Assembly: GCF_003265705.1 (NCBI RefSeq) | Contig: NW_020312827.1 | Coordinates: 13,494,924 to 13,558,923, forward strand | DNA length: 64,000 nt | Direction: 5' to 3' | Source of the DNA: Callorhinus ursinus | Lineage: Eukaryota > Chordata > Mammalia > Carnivora > Otariidae | Shown: positions 44,271 through 55,710 of the stretch, piece by piece | Numbering within the stretch: the first letter of the stretch is position 1 | Layout: each line of letters starts with the position of its first letter | Made by a program: the position numbers and the translations under genes | Notes under the pieces: model-generated | What the model was told of the DNA's origin: nothing | Databases searched by the model: none | What the model saw: only the letters and a program-made list of their open reading frames with translations

Positions 44271-45824
44271 AACCCATTTGGTTGGGGTGTATGCAAGGTA
44301 GAGGACTTAGTCCTCACGTGAGTGGGAAGAGCCCAGTCCGGAACTATAGTCATGTTTCAGCAAAGCCTTGATGGTGGCCATCCTAGAGAAGCAGCACAAA
44401 CAGGAGGTCAAGTGATAAAATCAGTGCTGGGGAGAGGTGTGGAGGAGAGCCGGCCAGGGTCTGTGGGCAGGCAAGCAGTTTGGGGCTGAGACTAGGAACA
44501 GGGGATGCTGGCCAGAGTGTTTTTTCTGCAGAATGTCTGCTTTGCAGAGCTACTGGAAACCTGATACCTGGTGCCTAGTGCCGAGCTTTGCATGCACGAG
44601 GAGGCCACTAAATATTCGTCTATGTTCCTGAGCCCTCAGTGGTATTTCAATCATGGAAATCAGAATGTATGTCACAGCAGAGAGACAAGTTATTGCATGT
44701 AGAATACTGAGCATGTGTCCATCCTTGAAATTTCATTTGCTTATTTACTTCTACACCTTAAAAGACTGGAAGCATGCCTTTCTCTGTGGCCTCTGTAAGA
44801 TTATAAAAGATTAAAGCAACAGAGAGAACAGAGAGAGAAGAAACTGCATCCAGATTCCACTTTCCTAAAGCTCAGAGTCCCTGAAGCATTTATCTGCACA
44901 GATAACCATCTCTGTACGCACCGTATCTGCACACAAATAAAATGCCCTTCTGTGTGTAGGTACTCCACAAACAATAGGGCTGTGTGCCCCGCTTCCCTGA
45001 AGATGCACACCGTGTGGATGAAATAAACTATTAATCTGTAACAAGTGGTTGCTTCATTTGACCAGTTTGGATGCTGTGTGTTTGTTCCTGCCCAGTGGCG
45101 TTTTGAAAACCCCGTAGCCATCACCAGTGGTGTAGGCTTGTGACCGACACCCTGGCAGAGATGAGTGCACCTGCTCCGGGGTCCCAGAGGCAACTGGCGA
45201 TGGCCCCTGACACGCTCCTCAGGGACCACGGGCTGCAGCGTTGGTTTCTATGGCACTTGGGCACCCTTGGCCAAGTTCATGACCGGGCCGTCTCAAAACC
45301 GAACCTTTAACTTGTTGCTACATGTGCTGTTTGAACAGTTCGGAGCCTGCAAATCCATTCTGACTGGTTGGTTTCAACCTAAATGGTCTTCAGTGTATTT
45401 GAAGCGCTTCGGAAAAGCAAAACCTAATACCTCTCTAAACGACAGCGTGTGCCATACGTTGACAATAGTGACCTTTTTCTTAGTGGCTCTGCATCCTGAA
45501 AGAAATCCTTTTCTGCCCTTATCCAAAGTGGATTGTCGATCCGGAACTGGCCTTTTCAGAATAACACGGACTAACACTGAGCTGGGAATGTTTCAGCATC
45601 TCTGTGCTGTCGAAACAACAAACAGATGGCGATTGATTCCACTCGTGGACCTCTCTTCTTTTACGGAGAGTGCAACAGATAGATACACGGGAAGCACTGA
45701 ATAAAGGGAAGCTACTAGAATGGCAAAATGCACAGATGGAGTGGGGACTATAAAATTCCTCGAAAGCGCAAGCCGAATGTGTGATGAACTAAAATTAAAT
45801 GTAGTTGTTCTAGGCAGTGTGAGT
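44271..45824. other. Unique sequence with a 179-codon frame
   Basis: No SINE or LINE recognised. A frame of 179 codons (45165-45704, plus) is among the longest in the window. It has no recognisable domain, signal peptide or repeated motif, and overlapping frames also exist on the other strand. The 45250-45700 part retains several CpGs. I judge it non-coding but unusual for its surroundings. Confidence 0.35.
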
Positions 45825-45985
45825 AGTGGAAAGAGGGCTGTCCTGACACTCAGCCCAAGCTCTGTTCCTAGCAACTTACGTGACCTTGACCAACCTCTTT
45901 GGGCCCCAGTTTCCCTATCTGTAAAGTCTGGTCACGGCCGATGCTGTCTGTGTCCAAGGTTTGAGGATCTTGCTCTAAGATTGTG
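45825..45985 (+). repeat. MIR element
   Basis: GGAAAGAGGGCTGTCCTGAC, CTCTGTTCCTAGCAACTTAC, GTGACCTTGACCAACCTCTT, CCAGTTTCCCTATCTGTAAA. A clear MIR. Confidence 0.8.
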
Positions 45986-46530
45986 CGGTAAGGAACATTC
46001 TTTGGCTGTTTAATTGCACTTAATTGAGGTAACATTACTGTTGTCCCAGAATGTGATTTACACAGAGGTTCGCCCCAGGGAGGAGGTGAGGACAGCCATG
46101 AGCTTATACTGGCAGATGTTAAGGTCTCAAGTCTGATTGATGCTGAGGCCAAGGGCAAATCCGTTTACAATAGCCAGCTCCCTTTGAGACCCGCAGTAGA
46201 AAAGCACAGCGAGGTGCAGAATGTTGCTCCATTGTTCCCTAAGCTGAAGCTCTAGCCCTGTGGGATGGGAGTGGAGTGCTTGGTTACGTGGCTGTTAGGA
46301 CAGCTTCTTTCCATTCTTCACCCTCTTCTTCCCTCACTCACCGCTTTTCTCCTTTTCTAGCATCTTCTCTGTTCTGCCTTGGCTAGTTCTTACCTTGTCT
46401 CCCACGGTCAGCGTCCTCACCTGGCTCTCCAGAGACCCTGCCACAGTCGCCGGAGGAAACACACACAAAACCATGTCCCCTCCCTTCTGGTTCATCTGGA
46501 AATGCTACCAACTTTTCTCTAAGTGGAGGG
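45986..46530. other. Unassigned sequence
   Basis: A pyrimidine-rich patch at 46310-46370. No gene or repeat recognised. Confidence 0.4.
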
Positions 46531-46534
46531 GAGG

Positions 46535-46575
<41 letters not shown>

Positions 46576-46595
46576 GGAGGGAGGGAGGGAGGCAG
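46535..46595 (+). repeat. Compound (TG)n(GA)n(GAGG)n microsatellite
   Basis: A TG run to about 46557, then GA units to about 46574, then GGGA units. The antisense 112-codon frame over it is low complexity. Confidence 0.95.
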
Positions 46596-46786
46596 AGAGA
46601 GGAGAGGATGAAAGAGTAGGAGATTGTTATAATTGGGGTAATAGTGGACAGGGTTTTGAGATAAAAAACAAACACAAAATGGTAATACTGGCACCCGCAT
46701 TAGACAGCATGGAAGCTGCATTTGGGAAGTAGGGTTTGGGGAAACTGTAACTGCTCAGTTTCTTTCTTAAATTTCACTTGTACTAC

Positions 46787-47365
46787 TTTTGACATGTGAA
46801 GGTCTATCCCTGTGCCCCCCACCAGCTTTTGCTTCACAGCCCTGAAGGGGATCCCCAAACCTGCCACTTTGGCGTATTGATTATTTTGAGCTGAAGAGAC
46901 TTAAGAAACAGCTGATACAGGAAGGGCTCCCTGCCCTCCCCCTGTCAAAAGAAGGGCATACATTGCCTGTGAGGAAGGTGGCCGCCCTGGACCAGGAAGA
47001 GGAGAACGCTGTTACCACCGGTGATGGGGAGCTGGAGCTCAGATGAGTCTATACAGAGAAACCTTACTGCAATAGCACTTATCTCCTCCACACAGTTCCC
47101 TGTCACTTCCCACAAATCCCTCATTCCTTTGCTTTGTCGCATCTCCACAATGTATCCCTCTTTGTTAAAATGGTGTATAAACCCCTGGGTCTAACCACTT
47201 GGGGCTTATACTTCTTTCTGTGAAGCCCCCTGTGACACATAAAAATGTTAATATCACATAAAATTTGTTTGCTTTTCCCCCTTTTAATCTGCCTTTTGTC
47301 AGTTTAATGTACAGGCCCCAGGTACAGAACCTAAGAGGATAGAGGAAAAGTCTTTCCTTTCCTAG
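46787..47365 (+). mobile_element. Probable endogenous retrovirus LTR (ERV type), solitary
   Basis: The arrangement is LTR-like: CTGCCACTTTGGCGTATTG, GATTATTTTGAGCTGAAGAG, a TATA-like TGTATAAACCCCTGG at 47173-47187, CACATAAAATTTGTTTGC, and CCCTTTTAATCTGCC, then TTTTGTCAGTTTAATGTACA. The last block is typical of several mammalian ERV LTR 3' ends. No internal retroviral genes are adjacent. The exact family and edges are uncertain. Confidence 0.55.
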
Positions 47366-48199
47366 AGTTCTGAGCAGCTCATCGTACTACCCACCCTCCC
47401 TATGGCTTCCTGCCTTGCTCTGGAGGGATGCAGACCTAATTGTTAGTTCTATGCTGTAGGCAAATGGCTGTAGGCAAACGGGTGTGCCATTCTGAGAAAG
47501 CACTAGACGATCCTTTTTGCCTCTGGAGAGTCTGCACTGTTAGGTCTGTAAAACCTCATTAAGCCTAGTTTAGTTTAGGTCCAGCATCTTCAGGCGGTGA
47601 CCTCTAGGCTTCAGGACAAACCGGGCTGAGTGAATGTGAGTTATAATGTGAACTATAAACCAAGTGGGCCTTCTGAGAACCCCAACCCCTGGGATGATCT
47701 GAATGTGAGTCAAGTCAAGTGAGTCTGGACACTCATGAGTGCCTCCAGGCCTGCTGTGGCCAGGTATGCACATCTGGAATGGAACAGGAGTGAAAGTGGC
47801 CTTTGGGAAAAGGCAGGTGGTGGTGAGCTTGGTCACTCAGTTCAATCTCCGACTTCAAAGCCATAACCTCCAAGCTCCAAAAATGTCTTGTCATTCTGAC
47901 TGTGACCATGAGCATGACCACGGATTCTCTGGGCATTTAGGGGGACCTCCCCACATGCCTGCACTGATTGGAGATGTGTGCTGGTGAGGTGCACAGCAGC
48001 GTGGGTCCTGGGCTTACACTGGATGCACAGCCCTCTCTGCTTGGTTAGAGCCTTCAGAGGATCTGCAGGACTGGTCCTGGGGAAGAGCTGACCTTCACTG
48101 GTTCTGTGGATGTCACGAGACTTCTCCAGGAGCCCTGTCCTGGGTCTTGGAACTGAAGCCATTCTCAGACCTGATCCCAGATTCTGTGTAGAAAGAGGA
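47366..48199. other. Unassigned sequence
   Basis: Overlapping frames of 67-122 codons on both strands (47570-48210) show no domain. No repeat named. Confidence 0.4.
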
Positions 48200-48325
48200 G
48201 GAGAGAGCAAAGAGTATTGGGGGTTAGGTGGCCTGGGTTCTCATCCCAGCGCCACCACCGAATGGCAGTGAGACGCTGCACAAGTCACTCATCTTTCTGA
48301 GCCTCCCGGTTATCTTGTGTGCAAG
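48200..48325 (+). repeat. MIR element
   Basis: GGTGGCCTGGGTTCTCATCC, CAGCGCCACCACCGAATGGC, CACAAGTCACTCATCTTTCT, GAGCCTCCCGGTTATCTTGT. The 5' half of MIR is well kept. Confidence 0.8.
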
Positions 48326-48714
48326 GAGGAATCCCCACCCTGCTTTCCGGCTTTTCTCAAATCCTCCGCGTTTGCATGTCAGAGTGGGAGGCCCGTCTCA
48401 TGGGGAGGTCTGCTTGCCAATTTTGATCTGCCTCTTGTCTGTGTGGGTCCCTTGAGGAGGAAGGAGGAGGAATCCGGGATGAATGGTGAATGAGAGCTGG
48501 AAAACCTGGGGGATGCCTTTCTCCCACAAAGCCCATACTTGCATGACAAGATAAAAATATCTCCTACAGTCTTAACAGCGGCTCTTTTTGAAATATTGAA
48601 GTAGTTTTCCCAGATTGGAAAATAGCATATTAGATGTAAGCAGGTGATCACTGAAGTCTGTGAGGATGATGGTTGGTACTAACAATTTTATTAAAAACAA
48701 TTTTTTCCTCATTC

Positions 48715-49190
48715 TACGAATATTTAAGCACCTATTATGTGCCACACATTGGAATAGATATGGCAATGAACAAAACAGACAAAATCCTCACCTTCTTGGG
48801 GCCGATTGGCTAGTGGAGAGATGGATAAGGAACAGAATAAATGATACATATGATCTGCACAGAGTAATATGTGTGCTGGAGAAGGATGAAGCAGGGGTGG
48901 GGGCTGTGACTTTAAGCCAGATGACCAGCACCGGCTTCCCTCCCACAAGGGGGTGAGGAATAATGGCTGCAAGGGGGTGAGGGATAATGGCAGGTAGATG
49001 TGGAGGGGACGAGTTCCTCAGGTGGAGGGCACAGCAATCATGAGGTCCTGAAGGGGGCCTGGCCTGATCTAGGAAGAGCAGGGAGGCCTGGGTGGGTGGA
49101 ACAGAGTGAGGGAAGGGAGGGAGAAGGAGTAGATGAGCTCAGAGTCCTTGTTGTTGGCAGCGGGAGTGGATGTCACATGACATAAAAATG
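48715..49190 (-). repeat. L2 element, antisense
   Basis: AAGCACCTATTATGTGCCAC, GGCAATGAACAAAACAGAC, AAAATCCTCACCTTCTTGGG, GCACAGAGTAATATGTGTGC. It runs towards GAGGTCCTGAAGGGGGCCTG. Clear antisense L2 at the left, weaker to the right. Confidence 0.65.
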
Positions 49191-49247
49191 AGTGGGAGGG
49201 TTTTCAGGGACGCGGTGTGACATATACTTTACAAGGGCCAATTGAGG

Positions 49248-49451
49248 GCCGCCTGGGTGGCTCAGTTGGTTAAGCATCTGACTTTATTTTGGCTCAGGTC
49301 ATGATCTCAAGGTCCTAGGAATGAGCTCTGCCTTGGGCACCCTGCTCAGTGGGGAGTCTGCTTCTCCCTCTCCCTCTCTCTCTGCCCCTCCCTCTGCTTG
49401 TGCTCTCTCTCTCTTTCAGATATATAAATAAATCTTAAAAAAAAATAACAA
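49248..49451 (+). mobile_element. SINEC, first of two at one target
   Basis: GGCCGCCTGGGTGGCTCAGT, GACTTTATTTTGGCTCAGGT, GGGGAGTCTGCTTCTCCCTC and an A-tail with AAATAAATC. Target copy AAGGGCCAATTGAGG at 49233-49247 is followed by another copy after the tail (49452-49467). Confidence 0.95.
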
Positions 49452-49467
49452 AAGGGCCAAATTGAGG

Positions 49468-49662
49468 GGCACCTGGATGGCTCAGTTGGTGGAGTGTTTG
49501 GCTCTTGGTTTCACCTCAGATCGTGATCTCCGGGTCATGGAGTCGAGCCCTGTGTCGGGCTCTGCACTTGACATGGAGTCTGCTTGTCCTTCTTCCTCTG
49601 CTCCTCCCCATGTTCTCTCTCTCTCTCTCTCTCTCTCAAATAAATAAGATCTTAAAAAAAAT
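49468..49662 (+). mobile_element. SINEC, second of two at one target, different subfamily
   Basis: GGCACCTGGATGGCTCAGTT, GGCTCTTGGTTTCACCTCAG, GTCGAGCCCTGTGTCGGGCT, a CT tract and AAATAAATAAGATC. Its body differs clearly from the SINE just upstream. The third copy of the target, AAGGGCCAATTGA, is at 49663-49675. Confidence 0.95.
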
Positions 49663-49770
49663 AAGGGCCAATTGATAGTGATCATTTGATTTTTTTGCCA
49701 TGTGCATAGCCTATCATGTGGAGTGGGAGAAAGGCCTAAAATCACAAGGTCACAGAATATGTGGTGTTCT

Positions 49771-49932
49771 AGATCCTGCTACTCAACAGGTGGTCCATAG
49801 GCCAGTAGCATGGGCATCCCCTGGTTAGAAATAGAGAGTCTCAGGCCCCATCTCGGACTTACTGAGTCAGCCCCTGCTTCCGATGGGGCCTGCAGGCGAT
49901 CTGCGGACACATCCGAGTGTGAGAAGCACCAG
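49771..49932. mobile_element. hAT-Charlie element, MER5-like
   Basis: CTGCTACTCAACAGGTGGTC, GCCAGTAGCATGGGCATCCC, CTCAGGCCCCATCTCGGACT, TACTGAGTCAGCCCCTGC and GTGTGAGAAGCACCAG follow the MER5 order. Confidence 0.7.
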
Positions 49933-50539
49933 TCTGGAGCTGTCTGTGGCTTTGGGCATCAGAAGGCTGGGAGTCTGCTCGAAGCATGCCCACGGAGACC
50001 CCGGAAGATTAGGGCAGACACATCACTACGGTCAGCCTGAGCTCCTCCCTCTGTGGAAGGAGGACGTGAGAGGGACACTGACATTTCCCTGCTCCAGGCC
50101 TGCTCCCCGCTCCTCTGCTTTTCCAGGTGCTTTTCCCCTTCTTCATCGGACCACCCTGTCCGGGGTTGTGTGGGGCGGGAGGCTCACCAGGAGGCTGGCG
50201 CTCTGGCTTTTGTGGAATTTCTAGGATGGTTTTCACTGTGCTCAGAGGGTCTGCTTTTAGCAGAGGGTCACAAATGTCCCAAGTCTGCGACACAATGGGG
50301 AGTGTCGCGCCTCCTCTGCACACACGGACCACCGCCCACCCTCTTCAGCAGGGCCACAGGCACGGGGGCTAAGCCGTAGACCAAGTTGCCATTATCTTCT
50401 GCCAGGTCTCTTCTGGGTCCAGTAGCTCCAGGTGCAGGAAGGCTGGTCACCTTTGACGGTACATGGAGGTGTCGCTTCTCATGGGGAACAGCGGTTTTGC
50501 ATTGTGCTGGCCTGTCTGTCCTCTGTGGCCTGGGTACCA
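49933..50539. other. GC-rich unassigned sequence
   Basis: Several overlapping frames of 76-113 codons on both strands, proline/arginine rich and without domains, as expected by chance in GC-rich DNA. No CpG island that I would call. Confidence 0.4.
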
Positions 50540-50725
50540 AGCCTGGAGTCTCAGCCATCTAATTTTGGCTCAGCTATTATTAACTTCTGAGGAGCTTGGG
50601 GCGCATCCCTTCCCGTGTCTGGGTATCAGGCTGCTTATTGATAAAATGGGGTTCTAATCATTTCACCTTCGCAGGCAGGTTATTGAGGCTTCATTGTATA
50701 AATGCTCTTGAGAGCTGTTCTTAAA
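50540..50725 (+). repeat. MIR element, diverged
   Basis: CTTATTGATAAAATGGGGTT, CTAATCATTTCACCTTCGC and AGGCAGGTTATTGAGGCTTC represent the 3' half of MIR. The left part is weaker. Confidence 0.6.
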
Positions 50726-51499
50726 CGTGTGGTTTCTAGGCTTCAGTCACTAGGTATAGTAGCAAAGTTTTTTTTATTTTAATAAGTGTGAAATCCTCTC
50801 TGTACTTCTGTTCACTTAATGACTGCAGCGTTGATGAGCAGATAATGGCAAATGCCTATTAATATTACTCATGGATTAGTGTGGGTTAAGAAACAAACTA
50901 GACATTGACCTTTCTTGGCCGTTTCTGAATTAGTCACACACTTCCCATTATTTGTATATGTCAACTGTATGACCTAAATAAAGTTAGGGTTGATCTCTCT
51001 CAGAATATGTTTTGGGTTTCTCCTTACAATAAAGTTAAAGGCAAGCTGATGTATGGCTCGCAATCAAATAGAAAGACCTTTTCAGCATAGCGCTTGCTCG
51101 ACTGGGGAGTTATTATTGAACGTTGGGTTTCTGGATGTGGTCAAATTCTCAGGTTTCTCAAGTGTTTCCTGGTCCACTAAGGGCCGTCGCACAAAGCAGT
51201 CTGCATTTGTCCCTGCCATTTTCCATTGGTGGGGCAACTCGATCGCTCCGGTGGCCCTGCGTCTTACCTTACCCCCTTGGAATTCCAGATCAGCCCAATG
51301 CTTGCTGAGGTTGGGTGTTTGCAGATCTTCACCATTGTGTTGTGAGATGACCTTCTGGACTCGACTCACTGATGACTTAATCTGTTGCTGTCCCTGCTGC
51401 ATAAAGCAGGTGGGTTCAGGGACATTGTTTCGTGAGCTGTGTAATCTTAGGCAAGCGAGCAAACAACACAACATTCACAGCAACCACCAAACTCCCTGG
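50726..51499. other. Unique sequence
   Basis: AT-rich at the left with a T run at 50768. The 154-codon plus frame (51053-51517) and the 130-codon minus frame (51082-51474) overlap almost fully, which argues that both are chance. No domain in either. Confidence 0.4.
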
Positions 51500-52625
51500 G
51501 TCACACTGGGTCTCTGATCAAGCTTAGGCTGCAGAGATAAAATCAGACCATCACAGCTTAGCCTGGCAGAAACCACAGACGGAGCTAATTCCCGGATAGT
51601 GCATGTTCTCCAGACCTTCACTCTTCTGCCTTAGATTCTGTTTCACTGTCCAGGATGGAGATCATCCTTGCCTTCTAGGATACATGAAGGCCTGTTGAAG
51701 AAGAAAGTGCTTCATGACAAATTCATGTCTGGTTCGGAAGCTCCCGGGGTGAGTGGGGATTGGATCTAAGAGCTCAGGCTGCCAGGTCTCTTGATGGGCT
51801 CACTGGGATGGGGGAAATGGTAACTGTTGGTCCTGTGGGCCATGATGGCTGCTTGAGGGAGTTCCGTCTGGTAATATTGTAAGGTGTCATCTTACAAAAA
51901 GTTCATACCAAGAAGAGCATCTCTCCCAAGCAATATGAAGCCACTCTCAGAGATTTCCCCCAGACCTGGGACTTTGAATTGGGTGGGGAGTTGGGAGCAG
52001 GGTGGAGACATGGGTGGCTGGACCAAGTTGTCATGGACACTCCAATACTACCCTCACACGGAACTGTGGCTCTTTGCCCTGCTCTCTCATGTCCTTGAGA
52101 AAGAGCACCAGTCTTCATCAACTGGGCCAGACTAAAGGACCAGTCCATTGCCAGGATCTGTCCTGGCAATAAACACTATCATTTTTGTTCTCCCAACTTC
52201 TCACCAAGTTGGTAAAAGATGGCTCACTTCTGTCACAAGTCTTGCCATCTACTTCCCATCTCCACGTGCATAGGAATGGCAGCGTTCAGTGTGTGGACCA
52301 CTCTGTGGCATTGCAGACATCCTGCAAACACATGCGATGGATTCTTGACACGTGGCTTGGAAAGTAAGGGAGCATAATGCCATAGATTTTAGTCTCCTGC
52401 ATGTTCGTGTCTCCCAAATGCACGGGAGTGGATTAGCAACGCACATGACCACTTGGCTGGTATACTCCCTGATGGCATGACCCAGTTAGAGACTTGGCCC
52501 AGGGACAGGAGGAGCAAGGCTAGTTGGGCACTATCAGGGAACCTTCCCAGCTGGGGCTGGGGGCTCCTGCTATTCTAGTCAAGGTTGCGAACAAGGGTCA
52601 GAGCCGGGGGTGGGGGGGAGGAATT
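51500..52625. other. Possible old dispersed sequence, family unknown
   Basis: AATATTGTAAGGTGTCATC, AATACTACCCTCACACGG, TTTTAGTCTCCTGCATGTTC, GGCACTATCAGGGAACC. The prose-like, repeat-flavoured sequence without frames suggests an old mobile element, possibly retroviral internal sequence, but I cannot support a name. Confidence 0.2.
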
Positions 52626-52819
52626 CCCTGCTATTGCTTTTAATCCCTCTCTGGCCATGTAGATAAATAGAATGGAGAAAATCCAGTTGGCCTGATATTA
52701 GAGCCCGTTCCATCCATGGTGTTGCCTATGTCTTTGGGAAGTAGCCATTGTAAGTGGTCTTCCGGGTTTTCATCCAGTTGTTAACCAAACTTGAAAAATT
52801 TCCAAACTCCTTAATGTGT

Positions 52820-52985
52820 TAATATGCCCAGTGAGGCAAGAATCATTACTGTACCCTCAGCAGTGACCAAGCAGACCTTCAGAGTGGTCGTGACCTAGTG
52901 AAAATCACACACTTGTAACTAGCCAGGCTGGGAGAGAAGCCCAGCCCCTGACTCCGTCTGTCCTACTATTGTCTCTCAGATGGTG
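52820..52985 (-). repeat. MIR element, antisense
   Basis: GAGGCAAGAATCATTACTGT, GTGACCTAGTGAAAATCACA, CACTTGTAACTAGCCAGGCT and AGCCCAGCCCCTGACTCCGT follow reversed MIR. Confidence 0.6.
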
Positions 52986-53823
52986 AAGTGGCTCAATCTA
53001 TAAAACGTGTGGTTGCTATGAATTACTGTTGTTGGTAAGGAGAATTGGAAACATTCGCATTTCTAGATTACCTTTCAAATATTCAAATTCATGCACCAGT
53101 AGCATATGGCTAGAACTTTTATTTTTTCACTCAGATGTCTTCCAATGTGCTTCATTGAATTCCAAATCCACATCAGGTTTGAATTTTGAAAATGCCAACT
53201 GTATACTAACTGAATGTGAGAAATGAAGAAAACTTTCATAAATGTTTTTTTTTTAAATAAATGGTGATTTATTTTTCTGCATTCAGATAAACCAGCTGTA
53301 TGGATTTTTTCCCCATTTTGTTTCATTTGCATCGTGATAGTATTGAGGGAACAATATTGCTGATGTATTCTTAGCTAATTTTCTACAAGACAGTTCCACA
53401 ATGGCGCGTATCAAACATCCCAGGAAAACGGCCCATGGCACTCTTTCCCATTCCCCATCCTCTCTGCTGGCCAGGAGCGTGGACTTAACTTTGGGTGGAT
53501 GGAGAAGCCTTGGTTGTCCTCAGACAGCTGTGTCTGCTGTGTCTTCTCAGTCTGTCCAAAATTTTGATCCAGTAATGATCTGATTCTGTTTTCTTCCCAT
53601 TTGGAGTTGAGTTTCATTTGCAGGAGCCATTCATGTTTGTGTCACTTACCAGATAAGAGGTTCTCACGCACTTTAGAACTAATAAAGGGGGGCTTTTATC
53701 TGCTATCTTTCCCTCAGTTGCAGAGAAAATTAGTCTGAATGTGTGTATTTTGCCTGACCTCAGTCAGAGGCACCTTCACTGGAAAGAGATTAGCGTGGAA
53801 GTCAGAAAACCGCCCGACAGAAT
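52986..53823. other. Unassigned AT-rich sequence
   Basis: No repeat recognised. Frames of up to 85 codons without domains. Confidence 0.4.
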
Positions 53824-53839
53824 CCAGGGATGGGGTTCT

Positions 53840-54056
53840 GTTTTTTTTTTTTTCTTTTAAAGATTTTATTTATTTATTTGAGGGAGAGAGAGAGAGAGAA
53901 AGAGAGAGGGAATGAGTGTGGGGAAGGGCAGAGGCAGAGGGAGAAGCAGGCTCTCCACTGAGCAGAGAGCCCAATGGGGGGCTCCTTCCCAGGACCCTGA
54001 GATCATGACCCAAGCAGAAGGCAGACGCTTAACCAACTGAGCCCCCCCCAGGTGCC
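53840..54056 (-). mobile_element. SINEC, antisense
   Basis: AAGATTTTATTTATTTATTT, GAGGGAGAGAGAGAG tract, CTCTCCACTGAGCAGAGAGC, and a head with an expanded C run (GAGCCCCCCCCAGGTGCCC). A perfect 16-bp duplication, CCAGGGATGGGGTTCT, lies at 53824-53839 and 54057-54072. Confidence 0.95.
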
Positions 54057-54072
54057 CCAGGGATGGGGTTCT

Positions 54073-54496
54073 AATAGCTTCATAAGCTTTGAGATGCCCA
54101 CTTGTGGAAACTTCCCCCAACCCTACCGTCAAACATATTAAAATGTACCACAAAGTGTGATTTATGTATTGCACATCTTCAAATCTCAGTCAACATTTAC
54201 TGTAAAACAAAGCCTTATTTTATGTACCACTAAGACAAAAATGCTGCCTAATATAATTAGATGCACTCATTTCAGAGAGTTCAAATGTAGAAAAATGTCC
54301 ATTTTAGAATTGGTGAAATATAATTTAGTTATGAGCTGAGCTGCAGTTGGGTTGTTGAGATAATGCTAAATTTTATAATTTTGTAGATGTAGATTTATTT
54401 CTAACATATAAAAATCTAAAACACCCATGTATCCATCACCCAACTTTGGCAGATCTGAACATTTTACCACATTTGCTTTAAATATTAAAAATAAAT
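54073..54496. other. AT-rich unassigned sequence
   Basis: The text after about 54380 (ACATATAAAAATCTAAAACA, CCCATGTATCCATCACCCAA) and its continuation beyond the SINE (54841-54990) resemble old L1 3' sequence read in reverse, but weakly. Confidence 0.35.
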
Positions 54497-54509
54497 AAAT
54501 AAAACATTG

Positions 54510-54827
54510 GGGCACCTGGGTGGCTCAATCGATTAAGCGTCTGACTCTTGGTTTCAGCTCAGGTCACAATCTCAGGGGCATGAGATTGAGCCCTGTGTCA
54601 GGCTCTGTGCTCAGCGCAGAGTCTGCTTGAGAGTCTCTCTCCCTCTCCCCCTCCCCCTGCCTCCCCCTCTGCCCCTCCTCCTGCTTACGCAAGCACTCTC
54701 TCTCTCTTTCAAATAAGTAAATGAGTAAGTAAGTAAATAAAATCTTGGGGTGCTGTACTCTCTCTCTCAAATAAATAAATAAAATATTTTAAAAGATAAA
54801 TACAATCTTTTAAAAAATAAATTCAAA
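54510..54827 (+). mobile_element. SINEC with a duplicated, expanded tail
   Basis: GGGCACCTGGGTGGCTCAAT, GACTCTTGGTTTCAGCTCAG, GCTCAGCGCAGAGTCTGCTT, CT tract, a GTAA-type simple repeat at about 54712-54738 and AAATAAAATCTT. A second CT tract and AAATAAATAAATAAAATATT then follow, about 60 bp more than usual. Flanked by AAATAAAACATTG (54497-54509) and AAATAAAATATTG (54828-54840). Confidence 0.9.
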
Positions 54828-55005
54828 AAATAAAATATTGACAATACTGTTGCTGGCCCCTGTGTACCTCATGCTCCAATCTCAGGACTCCTCTCTCCCT
54901 TGTGACCCATATAATCCCTATCTTGATTTGGTGCTTATCATTCCCATGAATGTTTATAAACATGTTTGTATCCACAAATACATTTAGCATTTTTAAAACA
55001 CAGCT

Positions 55006-55200
55006 TGGGATGCCTGGGTGGCTCAGTTAGTTAAGCGTCTGCCTTTGGCTCAGGTCGTGATCCCGGGGTCCTGAGATCGAGTTCTGCATCGGGCTCCTTG
55101 CTCAGCGGGGAGCCTGCTTCTCCCTCTGCCTGACACTTCCCCTGCTTGTGCTCTCTTTCTCTCTCTGATAAATAAAAACAAATCTTAAAAAAAAAAACAA
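55006..55200 (+). mobile_element. SINEC, young type
   Basis: TGGGATGCCTGGGTGGCTCA, GTCCTGAGATCGAGTTCTGC, TGCTCAGCGGGGAGCCTGC and an A-tail. The duplication is AAAACACAGCT (54995-55005) and AAAACATAGCT (55201-55211). Confidence 0.95.
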
Positions 55201-55214
55201 AAAACATAGCTAGT

Positions 55215-55640
55215 TGTCTACTAGTATCCATTTCTCTTCAATAATAGAACCCCAGAGCTTTAGCTGATCACTGTCACTGGCTAAGTGACTAAGTTCTGGC
55301 TGATAGATGAACATGGCAGGGACCGGTATAACATCTGGGTTTTGCCTTTAAAACAAAGGAACAAGCCCTTCATGTTCTGTTTCCTACTTGCTTCTGACTA
55401 GGACGGGACAAGGTGGTAGTGAGCTGCCCATTCATATGTGGGAAACACACCAGGAGATAACAGAGCTACAAAATAGAAAAATCCTTGGTCCCTGCCTTCA
55501 CGATCCTGCTGCCTAACTACATCCCACCCTCCCTGGTCCCACCATCAGATTGTCTGCCATCTTAGGCTTGGATAAACAAACGTCTTTTTATTTAAGTCGT
55601 TGGTGTGATTTGATCTCTATTAAAACACATCCAAAAATTT
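55215..55640 (+). repeat. Possible MaLR (MLT1-like) LTR remnant
   Basis: AACAAGCCCTTCATGTTCTG, TCCTTGGTCCCTGCCTTCAC, GATAAACAAACGTC and TTTATTTAAGTCGTTGGTG follow the order of an old LTR whose 3' part reads 'aataaacttctatcttgtttaagccac' in better-kept copies. Heavily diverged; family and limits uncertain. Confidence 0.35.
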
Positions 55641-55710
55641 TCCAATAGAAGTGGTTTACATTCTGATTATGTACATTACTAGTGACTTACTGTATTAAAA
55701 ACTTCATTTT

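Noticed and set aside
45165..45704. 179-codon plus-strand open frame as a gene
   Set aside because: No recognisable domain, no splice or promoter context, and overlapping frames on the other strand (45374-45577, 45593-45874). A single frame of this length is expected by chance in 64 kb.
51053..51517. 154-codon plus-strand open frame as an exon
   Set aside because: A 130-codon frame covers the same bases on the opposite strand, and neither has a domain. Conserved codon pattern cannot be tested here.
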